From: an uncultured Flavobacteriaceae bacterium
GTDB lineage: Bacteria; Bacteroidota; Bacteroidia; Flavobacteriales; Flavobacteriaceae
NCBI GenBank assembly: GCA_947497145.1
Contig: CANMFQ010000001.1
Span: forward strand, 363,652-427,651
Length of the DNA stretch: 64,000 nucleotides
Reading direction: 5' to 3'
Shown piece after piece: positions 17,053 to 25,460 of this stretch (positions are counted from its first letter, which is position 1; each line of letters opens with the position of its first letter). The notes under the pieces were generated by a model that saw only the letters and a program-made list of their open reading frames with translations, did not search any database and was not told the origin of the DNA. Made by a program: the position numbers and the translations under genes.

Positions 17053-17562
17053 CTAATTTTGTTTAGGGGTATCGTAAACTTTAATCCCTTTGTATAATAG
17101 TTTGCCCCATTGCTTGTTAAAAGTATGTACGCTGTCAGTTTCAACAGCATGGTCTTTGTAAACGGTATTTCCTTGATTTTTCCATTCAAAAATACCACCA
17201 TAAAGATTTTTCACATTGGTGTAGCCGGCTTTTTGCAGTCTTTCGCCTATATCTTCAGAGCGAACACCAATTGAGCAATAAACAACAATAGGTGTGTTTT
17301 TGTCTTTAATTTTATCCGTAACAACAGTTTCGTCAAAAGCATCGTAACCAACCCAAACGGCGTTTTTAAGATGGCTTACGCTGTATTCTTCTTGTTTTCT
17401 AGTGTCTAAAAACACCGTATTTTCAGCTGTTTGAAGCTCGTTTACATAAATGTATGGTACGCTTTCGGTGTTTAATTGTTTTAGTGTACGGTCTAGTTTT
17501 TTTTGTCCAAATACCGAGGAGCAAATGAAAAGAGTTGTAAGTAGTAAATAAGTGAATTTCAT
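17053..17562 (-). CDS. Secreted rhodanese-like sulphurtransferase
   Basis: Starting at the ATG at 17562 gives 169 residues with a signal peptide (MKFTYLLLTTLFICSSVFGQ); an in-frame ATG at 17583 only adds MIKANNN. The single rhodanese domain has FLDTRKQEEYSVSHLKNAVWVG and the active-site loop VVYCSIGVRSEDIGE, with the catalytic Cys, so it is likely active. It should act in the periplasm on thiosulphate-like or protein persulphide substrates. It is the first gene of the minus-strand cluster that includes the arsenosugar-type genes. Thiol chemistry would fit arsenical handling, but that is inference from context. Confidence 0.85.
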   Translation of the reverse strand: MKFTYLLLTTLFICSSVFGQKKLDRTLKQLNTESVPYIYVNELQTAENTVFLDTRKQEEYSVSHLKNAVWVGYDAFDETVVTDKIKDKNTPIVVYCSIGVRSEDIGERLQKAGYTNVKNLYGGIFEWKNQGNTVYKDHAVETDSVHTFNKQWGKLLYKGIKVYDTPKQN

Positions 17563-17643
17563 GTTATTGTTCGCTTTAATCATGTAAAGATACTATTTTA
17601 GTAAGCGTATATTAAAGGTAGTATTTACATTAATAGTTAGAAA

Positions 17644-19206
17644 ATGAATTTAAATAGATTGTTTTTAATGGTTTTTTTTATCGGAATTAGTATGTTGTCT
17701 TGTAAAAATAAAACAACAGTAAAACCAGCCGAAACCAATACTACTTTGACGGAATATTATACCGAACCTTTCAGGCCGCAATATCATTTTTCTCCAGAAG
17801 AAAAGTGGATGAACGATCCTAATGGGATGGTTTACAAAGATGGAGTGTATCATTTGTTTTATCAGTATTATCCAGATGATATTGTTTGGGGACCTATGCA
17901 TTGGGGGCATGCGGTAAGTAAAAATTTGGTGCATTGGAAACACAAACCCATTGCATTGTTTCCTGATAGATTGGGGTATATTTTTTCAGGAAGTACCGTA
18001 GTGGATTATAACAATACTTCGGGTTTTGGTACTGTTGAAAATCCACCTTTGGTAGCCATATTCACCTATCATTTGGCTGAAGGCGAAAAGACAGGTAAGA
18101 ATGATTTTCAAACACAAGGTATAGCCTATAGTCTTGATAATGGTGATACGTGGGTGAAGTATGAAGGCAATCCCGTAATTGGCAATAAAGATATTCGAGA
18201 TTTTCGTGACCCAAAGGTAATTTGGCATGAACCCTCAAAGCACTGGGTATTAACATTAGTAGCTGGTAATCATGCTAAGTTTTATACGTCTGAAAATTTG
18301 AAAGAATGGGATTTGATGAGTGAATTTGGAGCTGATAAAGGCGCTCATGGTGGGGTTTGGGAGTGTCCAGATCTTTTTCCAATTAAAGTATCAGGTAGTG
18401 ATGAAGAAAAATGGGTATTGTTGATAAGTATAAACCCAGGAGCCCCAAATGGGGGTAGTGGTACGCAATATTTTATAGGTGATTTTGATGGAACAAAATT
18501 TGAAACTTCGCAACAGGAAACAAAATGGATAGATTGGGGTACCGATAATTACGCAGGGGTAACCTACAGTAATGCGCCAAATAATGAGCGTATTTTTATT
18601 GGCTGGATGAGTAATTGGAATTATGCCCAAAAAACACCCACATTAAAATGGCGAAGTGCCATGACGTTGCCTCGCAAATTTAGCCTTAAAAAGAATAATG
18701 ACGATTTTACCCTGTATAATTATCCTGTTGAAAATGTTGACAAGCTAAAAAAAGTACAACTCAAAAAGGAAATTGCTATACCCAGTAAAGGAAGTGATGT
18801 TATTTCATATGAAAATTTTAATCAAGCTGAAATACGCTTTAAAACTACATCAAAAGATTTTAAACTCAGTTTTATGAATGAGAGCGATGAGGTCTTGGTG
18901 ATGGGGGCTTTGGCGGCAAAGCAAAAGTTTTTTATTGACAGACAAAAATCAGGCGTGATTGACTTTCAGGATGGTTTTGGGAATCTTCAGCAAATGCCTA
19001 TTCCCAATTTACCTAATGCACCATATGAGGTGCGTATTTTGATGGATAAATCTTCAGTGGAAATTTTTATCAATGAGGGGCAGTATGTGATGACCGCACA
19101 ATTGTTTCCTATAAAGTCATATACCCGTTTAAAAATTGAAAACTTAGGTGTTGATGCACTTTTGTTAAGCGATTTTGAGGTTAGCAAGGTGAAAGGTATT
19201 TGGTAA
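17644..19206 (+). CDS. GH32 fructan hydrolase lipoprotein (levanase/inulinase type)
   Basis: This 520-residue protein has a lipoprotein signal (ISMLSCKN; lipid Cys near residue 20). The GH32 five-bladed propeller motifs are WMNDPNGM (nucleophile Asp, near residue 57), FRDPKV (RDP, transition-state Asp) and WECPDLFPI (EC, acid/base Glu). The C-terminal beta-sandwich typical of GH32 runs from about residue 370. It would remove terminal beta-linked fructose from levan, inulin or sucrose outside the cytoplasm. No SusCD pair or fructokinase is adjacent, so it is not in a full polysaccharide utilisation locus here. It is transcribed away from the rhodanese gene. Confidence 0.92.
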   Translation: MNLNRLFLMVFFIGISMLSCKNKTTVKPAETNTTLTEYYTEPFRPQYHFSPEEKWMNDPNGMVYKDGVYHLFYQYYPDDIVWGPMHWGHAVSKNLVHWKHKPIALFPDRLGYIFSGSTVVDYNNTSGFGTVENPPLVAIFTYHLAEGEKTGKNDFQTQGIAYSLDNGDTWVKYEGNPVIGNKDIRDFRDPKVIWHEPSKHWVLTLVAGNHAKFYTSENLKEWDLMSEFGADKGAHGGVWECPDLFPIKVSGSDEEKWVLLISINPGAPNGGSGTQYFIGDFDGTKFETSQQETKWIDWGTDNYAGVTYSNAPNNERIFIGWMSNWNYAQKTPTLKWRSAMTLPRKFSLKKNNDDFTLYNYPVENVDKLKKVQLKKEIAIPSKGSDVISYENFNQAEIRFKTTSKDFKLSFMNESDEVLVMGALAAKQKFFIDRQKSGVIDFQDGFGNLQQMPIPNLPNAPYEVRILMDKSSVEIFINEGQYVMTAQLFPIKSYTRLKIENLGVDALLLSDFEVSKVKGIW

Positions 19207-19310
19207 GGGGTTTGTTTTTGGTGTGTCAAGGTGGCTAGGCTGCCAGAAACAAGAACAAAAACAGCTCTGCTACAGCGTGAAAATGTTTACTCATGCTGGT
19301 TTGGTTGATG

Positions 19311-20603
19311 TTATGAGCTAGTTAACTCCGCAGCCAAGGCTTCTAAATCTATGCCCATTTGGTTTTTGCTTACATCGATAATTTTTTCTTTTAGGTCTTT
19401 GGGCAGCTTGTTGTAGCCTTCTTTGGCGCCTAAAATCATACCAGCAACGGCCGCTACAGTATCATTATCACGCCCATAATTGATAATAAACTGCATTGTT
19501 TTGGTGAAATCGCCATTGCCGTATTGCAGTCCAGTAATGAGAATTTGCCAAATTTCACCAGCGTGAAAAGCGATGGCTTTTTGGTCTTTTTCAAGAAATT
19601 GATAGGCTGTTTCTTGCCGTATCCAATCTTTCTGACTTCCATCAAAACCATGAGGCATTTTAAAGCGTAAAGAATCTTGAGTGCTCAGCGTATCGGGTAG
19701 TATTTTTGCTTTAATTCCTAATATTGTTTTTACCGCAGCATCGGCAGTAGCATATGAAATACGGCCAACCAGCCTGCTATCTTGGTATCCGTTGGGGTCA
19801 ACAAAAGTGGCTGTATTAATGATGGAGTCTATATTTTGCGTTTGCATTGCCATTTGTGTCATTGCAGCCACTAGTGCTGAGATGTCTTTTCCATAGCCAA
19901 TATCAAACAAACTGTGTTCATAGGCTAGCTTGTAGGCTTCTTCGGGCTTAGTAGTGATTAAACCAAACATGGGGGTGTATAGCTGTCCTGCGCAGGACAT
20001 TTCGCCACCATAAAACCTATTTTGTGCTTTTTGGTAGCTATCGTTATCTTTTTGATATGCAAGAGTAACTCGCGCCCATTCTTTTATCCAATCAATCTTT
20101 TCTATTTGAATATCTAGCTGATCAGGATTTGTGCTAATTTCTTTGTTGGCAAGTGTTTTTGTTAATTGTTGGTAGTAATCCGTAATGAATTGGGCGAAAT
20201 TTTTAGCGTTTAGTTTGTTTTTACGGGTTAGGTATTTTACCATCAGATACTTCCAGCGTGTATCATCAGTAGTTGCGCCAGCCGTAAGGTTATGGTCCCA
20301 AGTGCCTTCTGGTGATTGTTCGCGAATGGCAGGAGTTAGCCCTGTTATGTAGCCGTATTTTAGTTGAATGTCTTTTCGGTGCCACATTTCGGTAGAAGCA
20401 CCCATGGCATCGCCAATGGCAGAGCCTACCAAAGCACCCAAAATTTTATCATACCGTTGCGCTTTTGTTAGGGGAGTTGTTGTAGTTCCAAAAGCATTTT
20501 TTGTGGGAGCTGTAATAACAATATCGGCATTTTTATCCTTACAAGAAGAAGTGAGAACGCAGATGCATCCTATCAAATAAAGAAACCAAATAAACTGCTT
20601 CAT
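19311..20603 (-). CDS. ADP-ribosylglycohydrolase-family lipoprotein
   Basis: This 430-residue protein has a lipoprotein signal (CVLTSSCKD; lipid Cys near residue 21) and an ADP-ribosyl-GH (DraG-type) all-helical domain. The metal-binding motifs are visible: GALVGSAIGDAMGASTE, ATTDDTRW (DDT) and a late YGRDNDTVAAVAGMILGA (D-x-D-T). Cytoplasmic members remove ADP-ribose from proteins or split ADP-ribosyl compounds. This one is exported and lipid-anchored, so it faces the periplasm or the surface and probably acts on a nucleoside-like or ADP-ribosyl nutrient. Its start overlaps the kinase gene stop by four bases, which points to translational coupling. Confidence 0.85.
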   Translation of the reverse strand: MKQFIWFLYLIGCICVLTSSCKDKNADIVITAPTKNAFGTTTTPLTKAQRYDKILGALVGSAIGDAMGASTEMWHRKDIQLKYGYITGLTPAIREQSPEGTWDHNLTAGATTDDTRWKYLMVKYLTRKNKLNAKNFAQFITDYYQQLTKTLANKEISTNPDQLDIQIEKIDWIKEWARVTLAYQKDNDSYQKAQNRFYGGEMSCAGQLYTPMFGLITTKPEEAYKLAYEHSLFDIGYGKDISALVAAMTQMAMQTQNIDSIINTATFVDPNGYQDSRLVGRISYATADAAVKTILGIKAKILPDTLSTQDSLRFKMPHGFDGSQKDWIRQETAYQFLEKDQKAIAFHAGEIWQILITGLQYGNGDFTKTMQFIINYGRDNDTVAAVAGMILGAKEGYNKLPKDLKEKIIDVSKNQMGIDLEALAAELTSS

Positions 20604-21571
20604 GATACAATCATTTTTCTTGCAAGGTGTAGAAGATACTGTTTTTCGCTGATAGTTCTTTGCAAGGGGAGTTGCGCTAGGCCAATAAGACGTCTCATAA
20701 TTTCTATACCTGCTACTTTGGTAAGTAGGCTTTTGTCAATGTTATCGTTATAAGCACTTGTTATCGTTTTAATGTGGTTGTCATTGTCAGTAGCCATGAT
20801 GATATGAGCAGCCATAACGCCTAAATCAAATTCAGGGAAACCTGCAAAACCAAATTCAGGGTCAATAATATAGAGCTTTTTGTCTGCCGTCATCCAGCTG
20901 CCAGGGTAATAATCTCCATGTAATAAGGTGTTGCCTGGCGAAAGATATTTTTCCCCTATTTTATCAACGATATTTTTTATCGTGCTATCTGTTTTATAAG
21001 GTGCAGCACATGCTTCTAATCCATTCTGAATAGCATCCAATTGAAACCCATTATCACTTAAAAAAGGTAAAACAAAAATATGTTCATGATTTAAGTTACG
21101 CATGGCTAGATTGTCAGGAAAATTATGCGGCACTTTGTTTTGGTGTATCGCTAGCAAATTTTGAGTTAATTTATTTATGAGCTGCGTATCAATAGTTCTT
21201 TTTTCATAAAGTGAGGAGAGGTCTTCGCAATATCCTAAATCTTCCATAAGTAAAAGATGTTGCTGTGGGTCGTATCCCAGTATTTTTGGAATGTGAGCTT
21301 TAAGAGAATCGTTTTGTACGGCTTGATAAAATTGATATTCAACAGCGATTCTATTTAAAGGAGCTGCTATTTGCTGGTATTTTTGTACAAAAGGACGCGA
21401 TTGTTTTAAAATGAAAGATTGGTTGGGTGTTGCAATACGTAAAACAATATTCATATTGCCTTCCCCAGCTGTATTTATGTTTATTATTTCTTCATTTTCC
21501 TGTATCCACCCCTTAGAAAATAGGTATTGTTGTAATGTTGCTTTGGGTGTTTCGCTATCAAAGTATTTCAA
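20600..21571 (-). CDS. APH-fold kinase related to methylthioribose kinase
   Basis: This 323-residue protein has an aminoglycoside-phosphotransferase-type kinase fold. It shows the N-terminal beta-strand Lys (FILKQSRPF), the linker LLMEDLGYCEDL, the catalytic loop LLHGDYYPGSWM (Asp base) and the metal motif IIDPEFGFAGFPEFDLG. The HGDxxxGS and DPEFxFxG pattern is that of methylthioribose kinase (MtnK), not antibiotic kinases. A sugar hydroxyl, perhaps ribose or a modified ribose, is the likely acceptor. It is coupled to the ADP-ribosylglycohydrolase gene downstream (ATGA overlap). The substrate is unknown and no mtnA or other methionine-salvage genes are nearby. Confidence 0.75.
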   Translation of the reverse strand: MKYFDSETPKATLQQYLFSKGWIQENEEIININTAGEGNMNIVLRIATPNQSFILKQSRPFVQKYQQIAAPLNRIAVEYQFYQAVQNDSLKAHIPKILGYDPQQHLLLMEDLGYCEDLSSLYEKRTIDTQLINKLTQNLLAIHQNKVPHNFPDNLAMRNLNHEHIFVLPFLSDNGFQLDAIQNGLEACAAPYKTDSTIKNIVDKIGEKYLSPGNTLLHGDYYPGSWMTADKKLYIIDPEFGFAGFPEFDLGVMAAHIIMATDNDNHIKTITSAYNDNIDKSLLTKVAGIEIMRRLIGLAQLPLQRTISEKQYLLHLARKMIVS

Positions 21572-21818
21572 TGTCGTTTGTTTAGTTCTTACCGTTTGTG
21601 TCTTGAGATTAGATGGTAATGCTGGTGAATTTAGCCTCTAAGTTGCAAAATTTGAGTTAAAAGAAAAAGTTTAATCAACGAGAAATGGTTAAAAAAAGTG
21701 TTGAAAGTTCAATTTTAGAAATTTGCTTTCACGTGGAGATTGATTTTTTAATGGTTAATTTGTCTTGATCCGTTAAATTTTGCCTCAAGGCGGGCAACTG
21801 TATTTTTATATACAAATA

Positions 21819-21850
21819 AAAAGCCGCAACTTATTGAAGTTGCGGCTTTT
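21819..21850 (-). terminator. Intrinsic terminator of tRNA-Phe
   Basis: A perfect 14-base stem (AAAAGCCGCAACTT with 21837-21850) and a four-base loop lie six bases past the 3' end of the tRNA on the minus strand. It continues into a T-rich stretch on that strand (21811-21822). Confidence 0.88.
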
Positions 21851-21855
21851 AGCGG

Positions 21856-21928
21856 TGGTGCCTCCAGGAATCGAACCAGGGACACATGGATTTTCAGTCC
21901 ATTGCTCTACCAACTGAGCTAAGGCACC
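21856..21928 (-). tRNA. tRNA-Phe (GAA)
   Basis: A 73-base cloverleaf reads on the minus strand: a GGTGCCT/AGGCACC acceptor stem, D-arm GCTCAGTTGGTAGAGC, anticodon loop CTGAAAA with anticodon GAA, T-loop GGTTCGATTCC, and discriminator A. The 3' CCA is not encoded; the next bases read CCG, so the CCA end must be added by the nucleotidyltransferase. A strong promoter and a perfect terminator bracket it. Confidence 0.97.
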
Positions 21929-21945
21929 ATGCCCGTAAGGGGCTG

Positions 21946-21976
21946 CAAATATAATTTCAAATTTAAGATATACAAA
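21946..21976 (-). promoter_or_regulatory. Promoter of tRNA-Phe, textbook Bacteroidetes sigma factor site
   Basis: On the minus strand the region reads TTTG (21976-21973), 19 bases, then TATATTTG (21953-21946). This exactly matches the known Bacteroidetes -33 TTTG and -7 TAnnTTTG consensus. Transcription should begin about 8 bases past the -7 box, just upstream of the tRNA 5' end at 21928. Confidence 0.8.
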
Positions 21977-22031
21977 CAAAAATGTAAAAAAAAATAGTTA
22001 GGTTTCTTTTTCATTTTATAATCTTTGTACT

Positions 22032-22760
22032 ATGAACTTAATAATCGATGCTGGTAATACCTTGGTAAAGCTTGCTATATTTGATAAAGGGGTCTTACTT
22101 TATCATCATAGTACCGAGCGTGAAAATGTTATTGCAACCGTAAAAAAAATTATTAGTGTATACCCAAACCTAAGTTGGGCAATAGTATCTGCTGTAAGTT
22201 ATTTAGATGAAAAAGATATTAAAGCCTTGTCGGTTTTCTGTAAAGTGCACATTTTAGATGCGAATTCAAAACTTCCTTTTAAAAACCTTTATAGCACACC
22301 AAAAACGCTGGGAGTTGATCGTATTGCTCTTGCTGCAGCTGCTTTTTATAACAAGGTGCATTCAAATACACTGGTTATAGATGCTGGTACATGTATTACC
22401 TATGATATCATAAATGATATGGGAGAGTATCTCGGTGGTGCTATTTCACCAGGTTTACAAATGCGATACAAGGCATTGCATAACCACACTTCAAAATTGC
22501 CTTTGCTCACCTTGGATGTTCCTGCTGGGTTGATTGGTGATTCGACAAAAACTAGTATTCATAGTGGAATTGTAAACGGCGTTTCTGCCGAAATTGACGG
22601 GATAGTTGATCGATATCAACGACGTTTTGCAGATTTAACAGTTATTTTAACAGGCGGCGACGCTCAATTTTTGTCAAAACGGTTAAAAAATACCATATTT
22701 GCGGATTCCAAATTTCTCCTAAAAGGGTTAAATTTTTTGCTGGAATACAACAAGCGCTAA
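22032..22760 (+). CDS. coaX: Type III pantothenate kinase
   Basis: This 242-residue protein starts MNLIIDAGNTLVKLAIF, the phosphate-1 motif of the ASKHA fold. It continues with GVDRIALAAAAF, LVIDAGTCITYDII (catalytic Asp region), GGAISPGLQMRYKAL and a late LTGGDAQFL. These are the motifs of CoaX, which phosphorylates pantothenate as the first step of coenzyme A synthesis, needs a monovalent cation and is not inhibited by CoA. The next gene begins immediately after the stop codon, so it heads an operon with the outer membrane protein. Confidence 0.95.
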   Translation: MNLIIDAGNTLVKLAIFDKGVLLYHHSTERENVIATVKKIISVYPNLSWAIVSAVSYLDEKDIKALSVFCKVHILDANSKLPFKNLYSTPKTLGVDRIALAAAAFYNKVHSNTLVIDAGTCITYDIINDMGEYLGGAISPGLQMRYKALHNHTSKLPLLTLDVPAGLIGDSTKTSIHSGIVNGVSAEIDGIVDRYQRRFADLTVILTGGDAQFLSKRLKNTIFADSKFLLKGLNFLLEYNKR

Positions 22761-24035
22761 ATGATTAGAAAAATAGTAATTGCAATAGTGTGTTTTGCCG
22801 CCGTAGGTTTAAATGCTCAAGAAGGTACTGCTTCCCCTTATTCTTATTTTGGTATAGGGACATTAGGAGCCAATAAAACTGTGGAAAATCAGATGATGGG
22901 AGGTATTGGTATGTATACCGATAGTATTCATGTGAATTTACAAAACCCGGCTGCCTATGGTAAACTCCGCTTAACGGCCTATACTGCTGGTGCCTCATAC
23001 AATAATGTGGTATTAAAGAGTGCTACAGAAAAAGAGAATAACCAAATTTATAATCTTGATTATTTGTCTTTAGGTTTTCAAATTAAAAAAGGTTTTGGAA
23101 TAGGTTTGGGGCTTCAGCGATATACTGCTGTTGGCTATGATGTGTTGTCAACTACCGTAAATAGTAATGATGCTGAAGTTGTAAATTCATATTCAGGTAC
23201 AGGAGGATTAAATAAAGTCTATTTCTCTGTAGGGTACGAGTTGCTTAAAAGTTTGACTATTGGGGTGACAGCAAACTATAATTTTGGTACTATCGATAGT
23301 AGAAGAGCACAGATTATTGAAAACGTACAGCTAGGAGTTTTTGATAATAGAAGCGCAGTTATTAGTGGCTATGATGTTAATTTTGCATTAAATTATACCC
23401 CACAAGTTACCGATAAGCACACTTTGTATACTTCGGTACGGGTAAATACGCAAGCTAATTTAACTTCAGAAAATACACGCCGTCTAGGGTCTTTTTCAGC
23501 TAGTAGCAATCGAGAAATTGAAGCGAGTGATGTAGACCTTGAAGCTGCAGGATTGAAATTTTCTGATTTAAAAATTCCAGCCATTACTACTTTAGGTTTA
23601 GGGTATGGAGAAAATAAAAAGTGGTTTTTAGGTGCTGAATATAGTTTTCAAAAATTGAGTACCTTTAAAAATGATTTCGTTACAACGGGAGATTTTGCTT
23701 ATCAAGATGCCAGTATAGTTGCTGTTGGAGGTTATTTTATACCCGACTATAGCTCGTTTACAAGCTATTTTAAAAGAGTAACCTATCGTGCTGGACTTCG
23801 TATGGAACAAACAGGTATGCTTGTCAATAATACAGAGATTAATAACTTTGGCATAACTTTTGGACTTGGTTTGCCACTTGGGTCTGGTGCAGGAGGTTTT
23901 TCAAACGTAAATCTTGGCTTTGAAGTTGGGAAAAAAGGAACAACCAATGCAGATTTAATTCAAGAAAATTACTTTAAAGTAAATATCGGACTTTCTTTAA
24001 ATGATAGATGGTTCGTGAAATCAAAGATTAACTAA
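22761..24035 (+). CDS. Outer membrane beta-barrel protein
   Basis: This 424-residue protein has a signal peptide (MIRKIVIAIVCFAAVGLNAQ). The N-terminus is SPYSYFGIGTLGANKTVENQMMGGIG, a pattern shared by flavobacterial FadL/OmpP1-like barrels, followed by long runs of alternating amphipathic strands. There are no enzyme motifs. It starts directly after the coaX stop codon and is followed by a TPR protein and lptC on the same strand. This fits a role in outer membrane transport or biogenesis. FadL-like transport of hydrophobic compounds is the best family guess but not proven. Confidence 0.72.
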   Translation: MIRKIVIAIVCFAAVGLNAQEGTASPYSYFGIGTLGANKTVENQMMGGIGMYTDSIHVNLQNPAAYGKLRLTAYTAGASYNNVVLKSATEKENNQIYNLDYLSLGFQIKKGFGIGLGLQRYTAVGYDVLSTTVNSNDAEVVNSYSGTGGLNKVYFSVGYELLKSLTIGVTANYNFGTIDSRRAQIIENVQLGVFDNRSAVISGYDVNFALNYTPQVTDKHTLYTSVRVNTQANLTSENTRRLGSFSASSNREIEASDVDLEAAGLKFSDLKIPAITTLGLGYGENKKWFLGAEYSFQKLSTFKNDFVTTGDFAYQDASIVAVGGYFIPDYSSFTSYFKRVTYRAGLRMEQTGMLVNNTEINNFGITFGLGLPLGSGAGGFSNVNLGFEVGKKGTTNADLIQENYFKVNIGLSLNDRWFVKSKIN

Positions 24036-24082
24036 CTAAATTTTAGGAATTAACCACATTAAATATTAATAAAAATAATGAT

Positions 24083-25456
24083 ATGAAAACGAAACTCTAC
24101 TTTACAGCGATTGCGCTTTTAGGGTGTATGGCGATTAGCAATGCACAGGCTCAGAATGCAGAATGTGTTACCAATCTTTCTATTTATACAGAGCATGTAA
24201 AAGTTAAAAATTACGATGCTGCATATACACCATGGAAAATGGTTTATGAAACTTGTCCTGGTTTAAACAGAGCCAATTTCATTTATGGTGAACGAATTTT
24301 AAAAGACAAAATAAAAAAGTCTTCAGGTGCTGAAAAAGATGGTTTTATAAAAGACCTTTTAGCGTTGTATGATAATAGTGTAAAACATTTTCCTGCCAAA
24401 ACAAAAAAGGCAGATGTTATTATTGACAAGGTGCTTTTAAGATACCAAAACAAAATGATTTCTGATGATGAAGTCTATACCATGTTAGGTATGGCTTTTA
24501 ATGAAGATAAAGACAATTTTAAAAATCCTAAAGCTTTATATCTTTATTTCTCAAGTTTGGTAGACCTACACAAGGCAGGTAAGAAAGATTTGCAAGAGGT
24601 GTTTGATGTTTATGATGAGGTGGTTGAAAAAATTGAAGTCGAAAACAAAAAATTGACCGATATCATTACAAAGCTTTTACCAAAAGAAGAAGCAGGTACA
24701 TTGACAACCAAAGAGAAAAAGAGATTGAAGGCTGCTAATAAGAATTCAGAATCTTTTGGTAAAATCGCTGGTAGCGTTGATGCTAAATTAGGACCATTGG
24801 CAGATTGTGAAAACTTAATTCCTTTGTACCAAAAAACGTTTGATGCTAACAAAACAAATGTGGTTTGGGTAAAAAGAGCGGTAGGTTTAATGTTTAACAA
24901 AGAGTGTACAGATGATCCTATGTTCCAGAAGTTGTTTGAAGCGCAATTGGCTTTAGATCCGTCTGCAGATGCTTACGTTTATGGTGGCACTTTAAAAATG
25001 AAAAATGGCGATACCAAAGGAGCACTTGCCGATTTTGATAAAGCATTGAGTTTGGAGACAGACACGTTTAAAAGATCTAAAATTGCTTACAAAGTAGCAG
25101 TAATTAATAAAAGAAAAGGTAGTAAGTCTTCAGCTAGAAAATATGCTCAAAAAGCCATAGATTTTGACCCAGCAAATGGTAAAGCGTATCTTTTAATTGC
25201 AAGTTTATATGCATCTAGTGCAAATCAATGTGGTAGCGATACTTTTGAGAAACGTGCAATTTATTGGAAAGCTGCTGATATGGCTAGAAAAGCAGGTAGA
25301 GTTGACCCTTCATTAAGTGGTACTGCTAGTAAATCTGTTCGTAGTTACTTGGCAAAAGCGCCAACAAAAGAAATGATCTTTAATAAAGGTATGGCTGGTA
25401 AAACAGTAAGCTTCAGCTGTTGGGTTGGAGGAAGCGTAAAAGTACCTTCTTTATAG
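24083..25456 (+). CDS. Secreted tetratricopeptide-repeat protein
   Basis: This 457-residue protein has a signal peptide (MKTKLYFTAIALLGCMAISNAQAQ). Helix-turn-helix repeats follow; the clearest TPR unit is PSADAYVYGGTLKMKNGDTKGALADFDKAL and the two that follow it (residues ~293-390). There are many Lys residues and only a few Cys residues. It lies 47 bases after the barrel gene and four bases before lptC. A periplasmic scaffold or chaperone for envelope assembly is a fair inference. No enzyme function is visible. Confidence 0.82.
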   Translation: MKTKLYFTAIALLGCMAISNAQAQNAECVTNLSIYTEHVKVKNYDAAYTPWKMVYETCPGLNRANFIYGERILKDKIKKSSGAEKDGFIKDLLALYDNSVKHFPAKTKKADVIIDKVLLRYQNKMISDDEVYTMLGMAFNEDKDNFKNPKALYLYFSSLVDLHKAGKKDLQEVFDVYDEVVEKIEVENKKLTDIITKLLPKEEAGTLTTKEKKRLKAANKNSESFGKIAGSVDAKLGPLADCENLIPLYQKTFDANKTNVVWVKRAVGLMFNKECTDDPMFQKLFEAQLALDPSADAYVYGGTLKMKNGDTKGALADFDKALSLETDTFKRSKIAYKVAVINKRKGSKSSARKYAQKAIDFDPANGKAYLLIASLYASSANQCGSDTFEKRAIYWKAADMARKAGRVDPSLSGTASKSVRSYLAKAPTKEMIFNKGMAGKTVSFSCWVGGSVKVPSL

Positions 25457-25460
25457 TCGC

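Noticed and set aside
17644..19206. Complete fructan utilisation locus
   Set aside because: Only the GH32 gene is present; no SusC/SusD pair, fructokinase or regulator lies next to it.
20600..21571. Aminoglycoside resistance gene
   Set aside because: The catalytic and metal motifs match methylthioribose kinase rather than antibiotic kinases, and the gene is coupled to a glycohydrolase.
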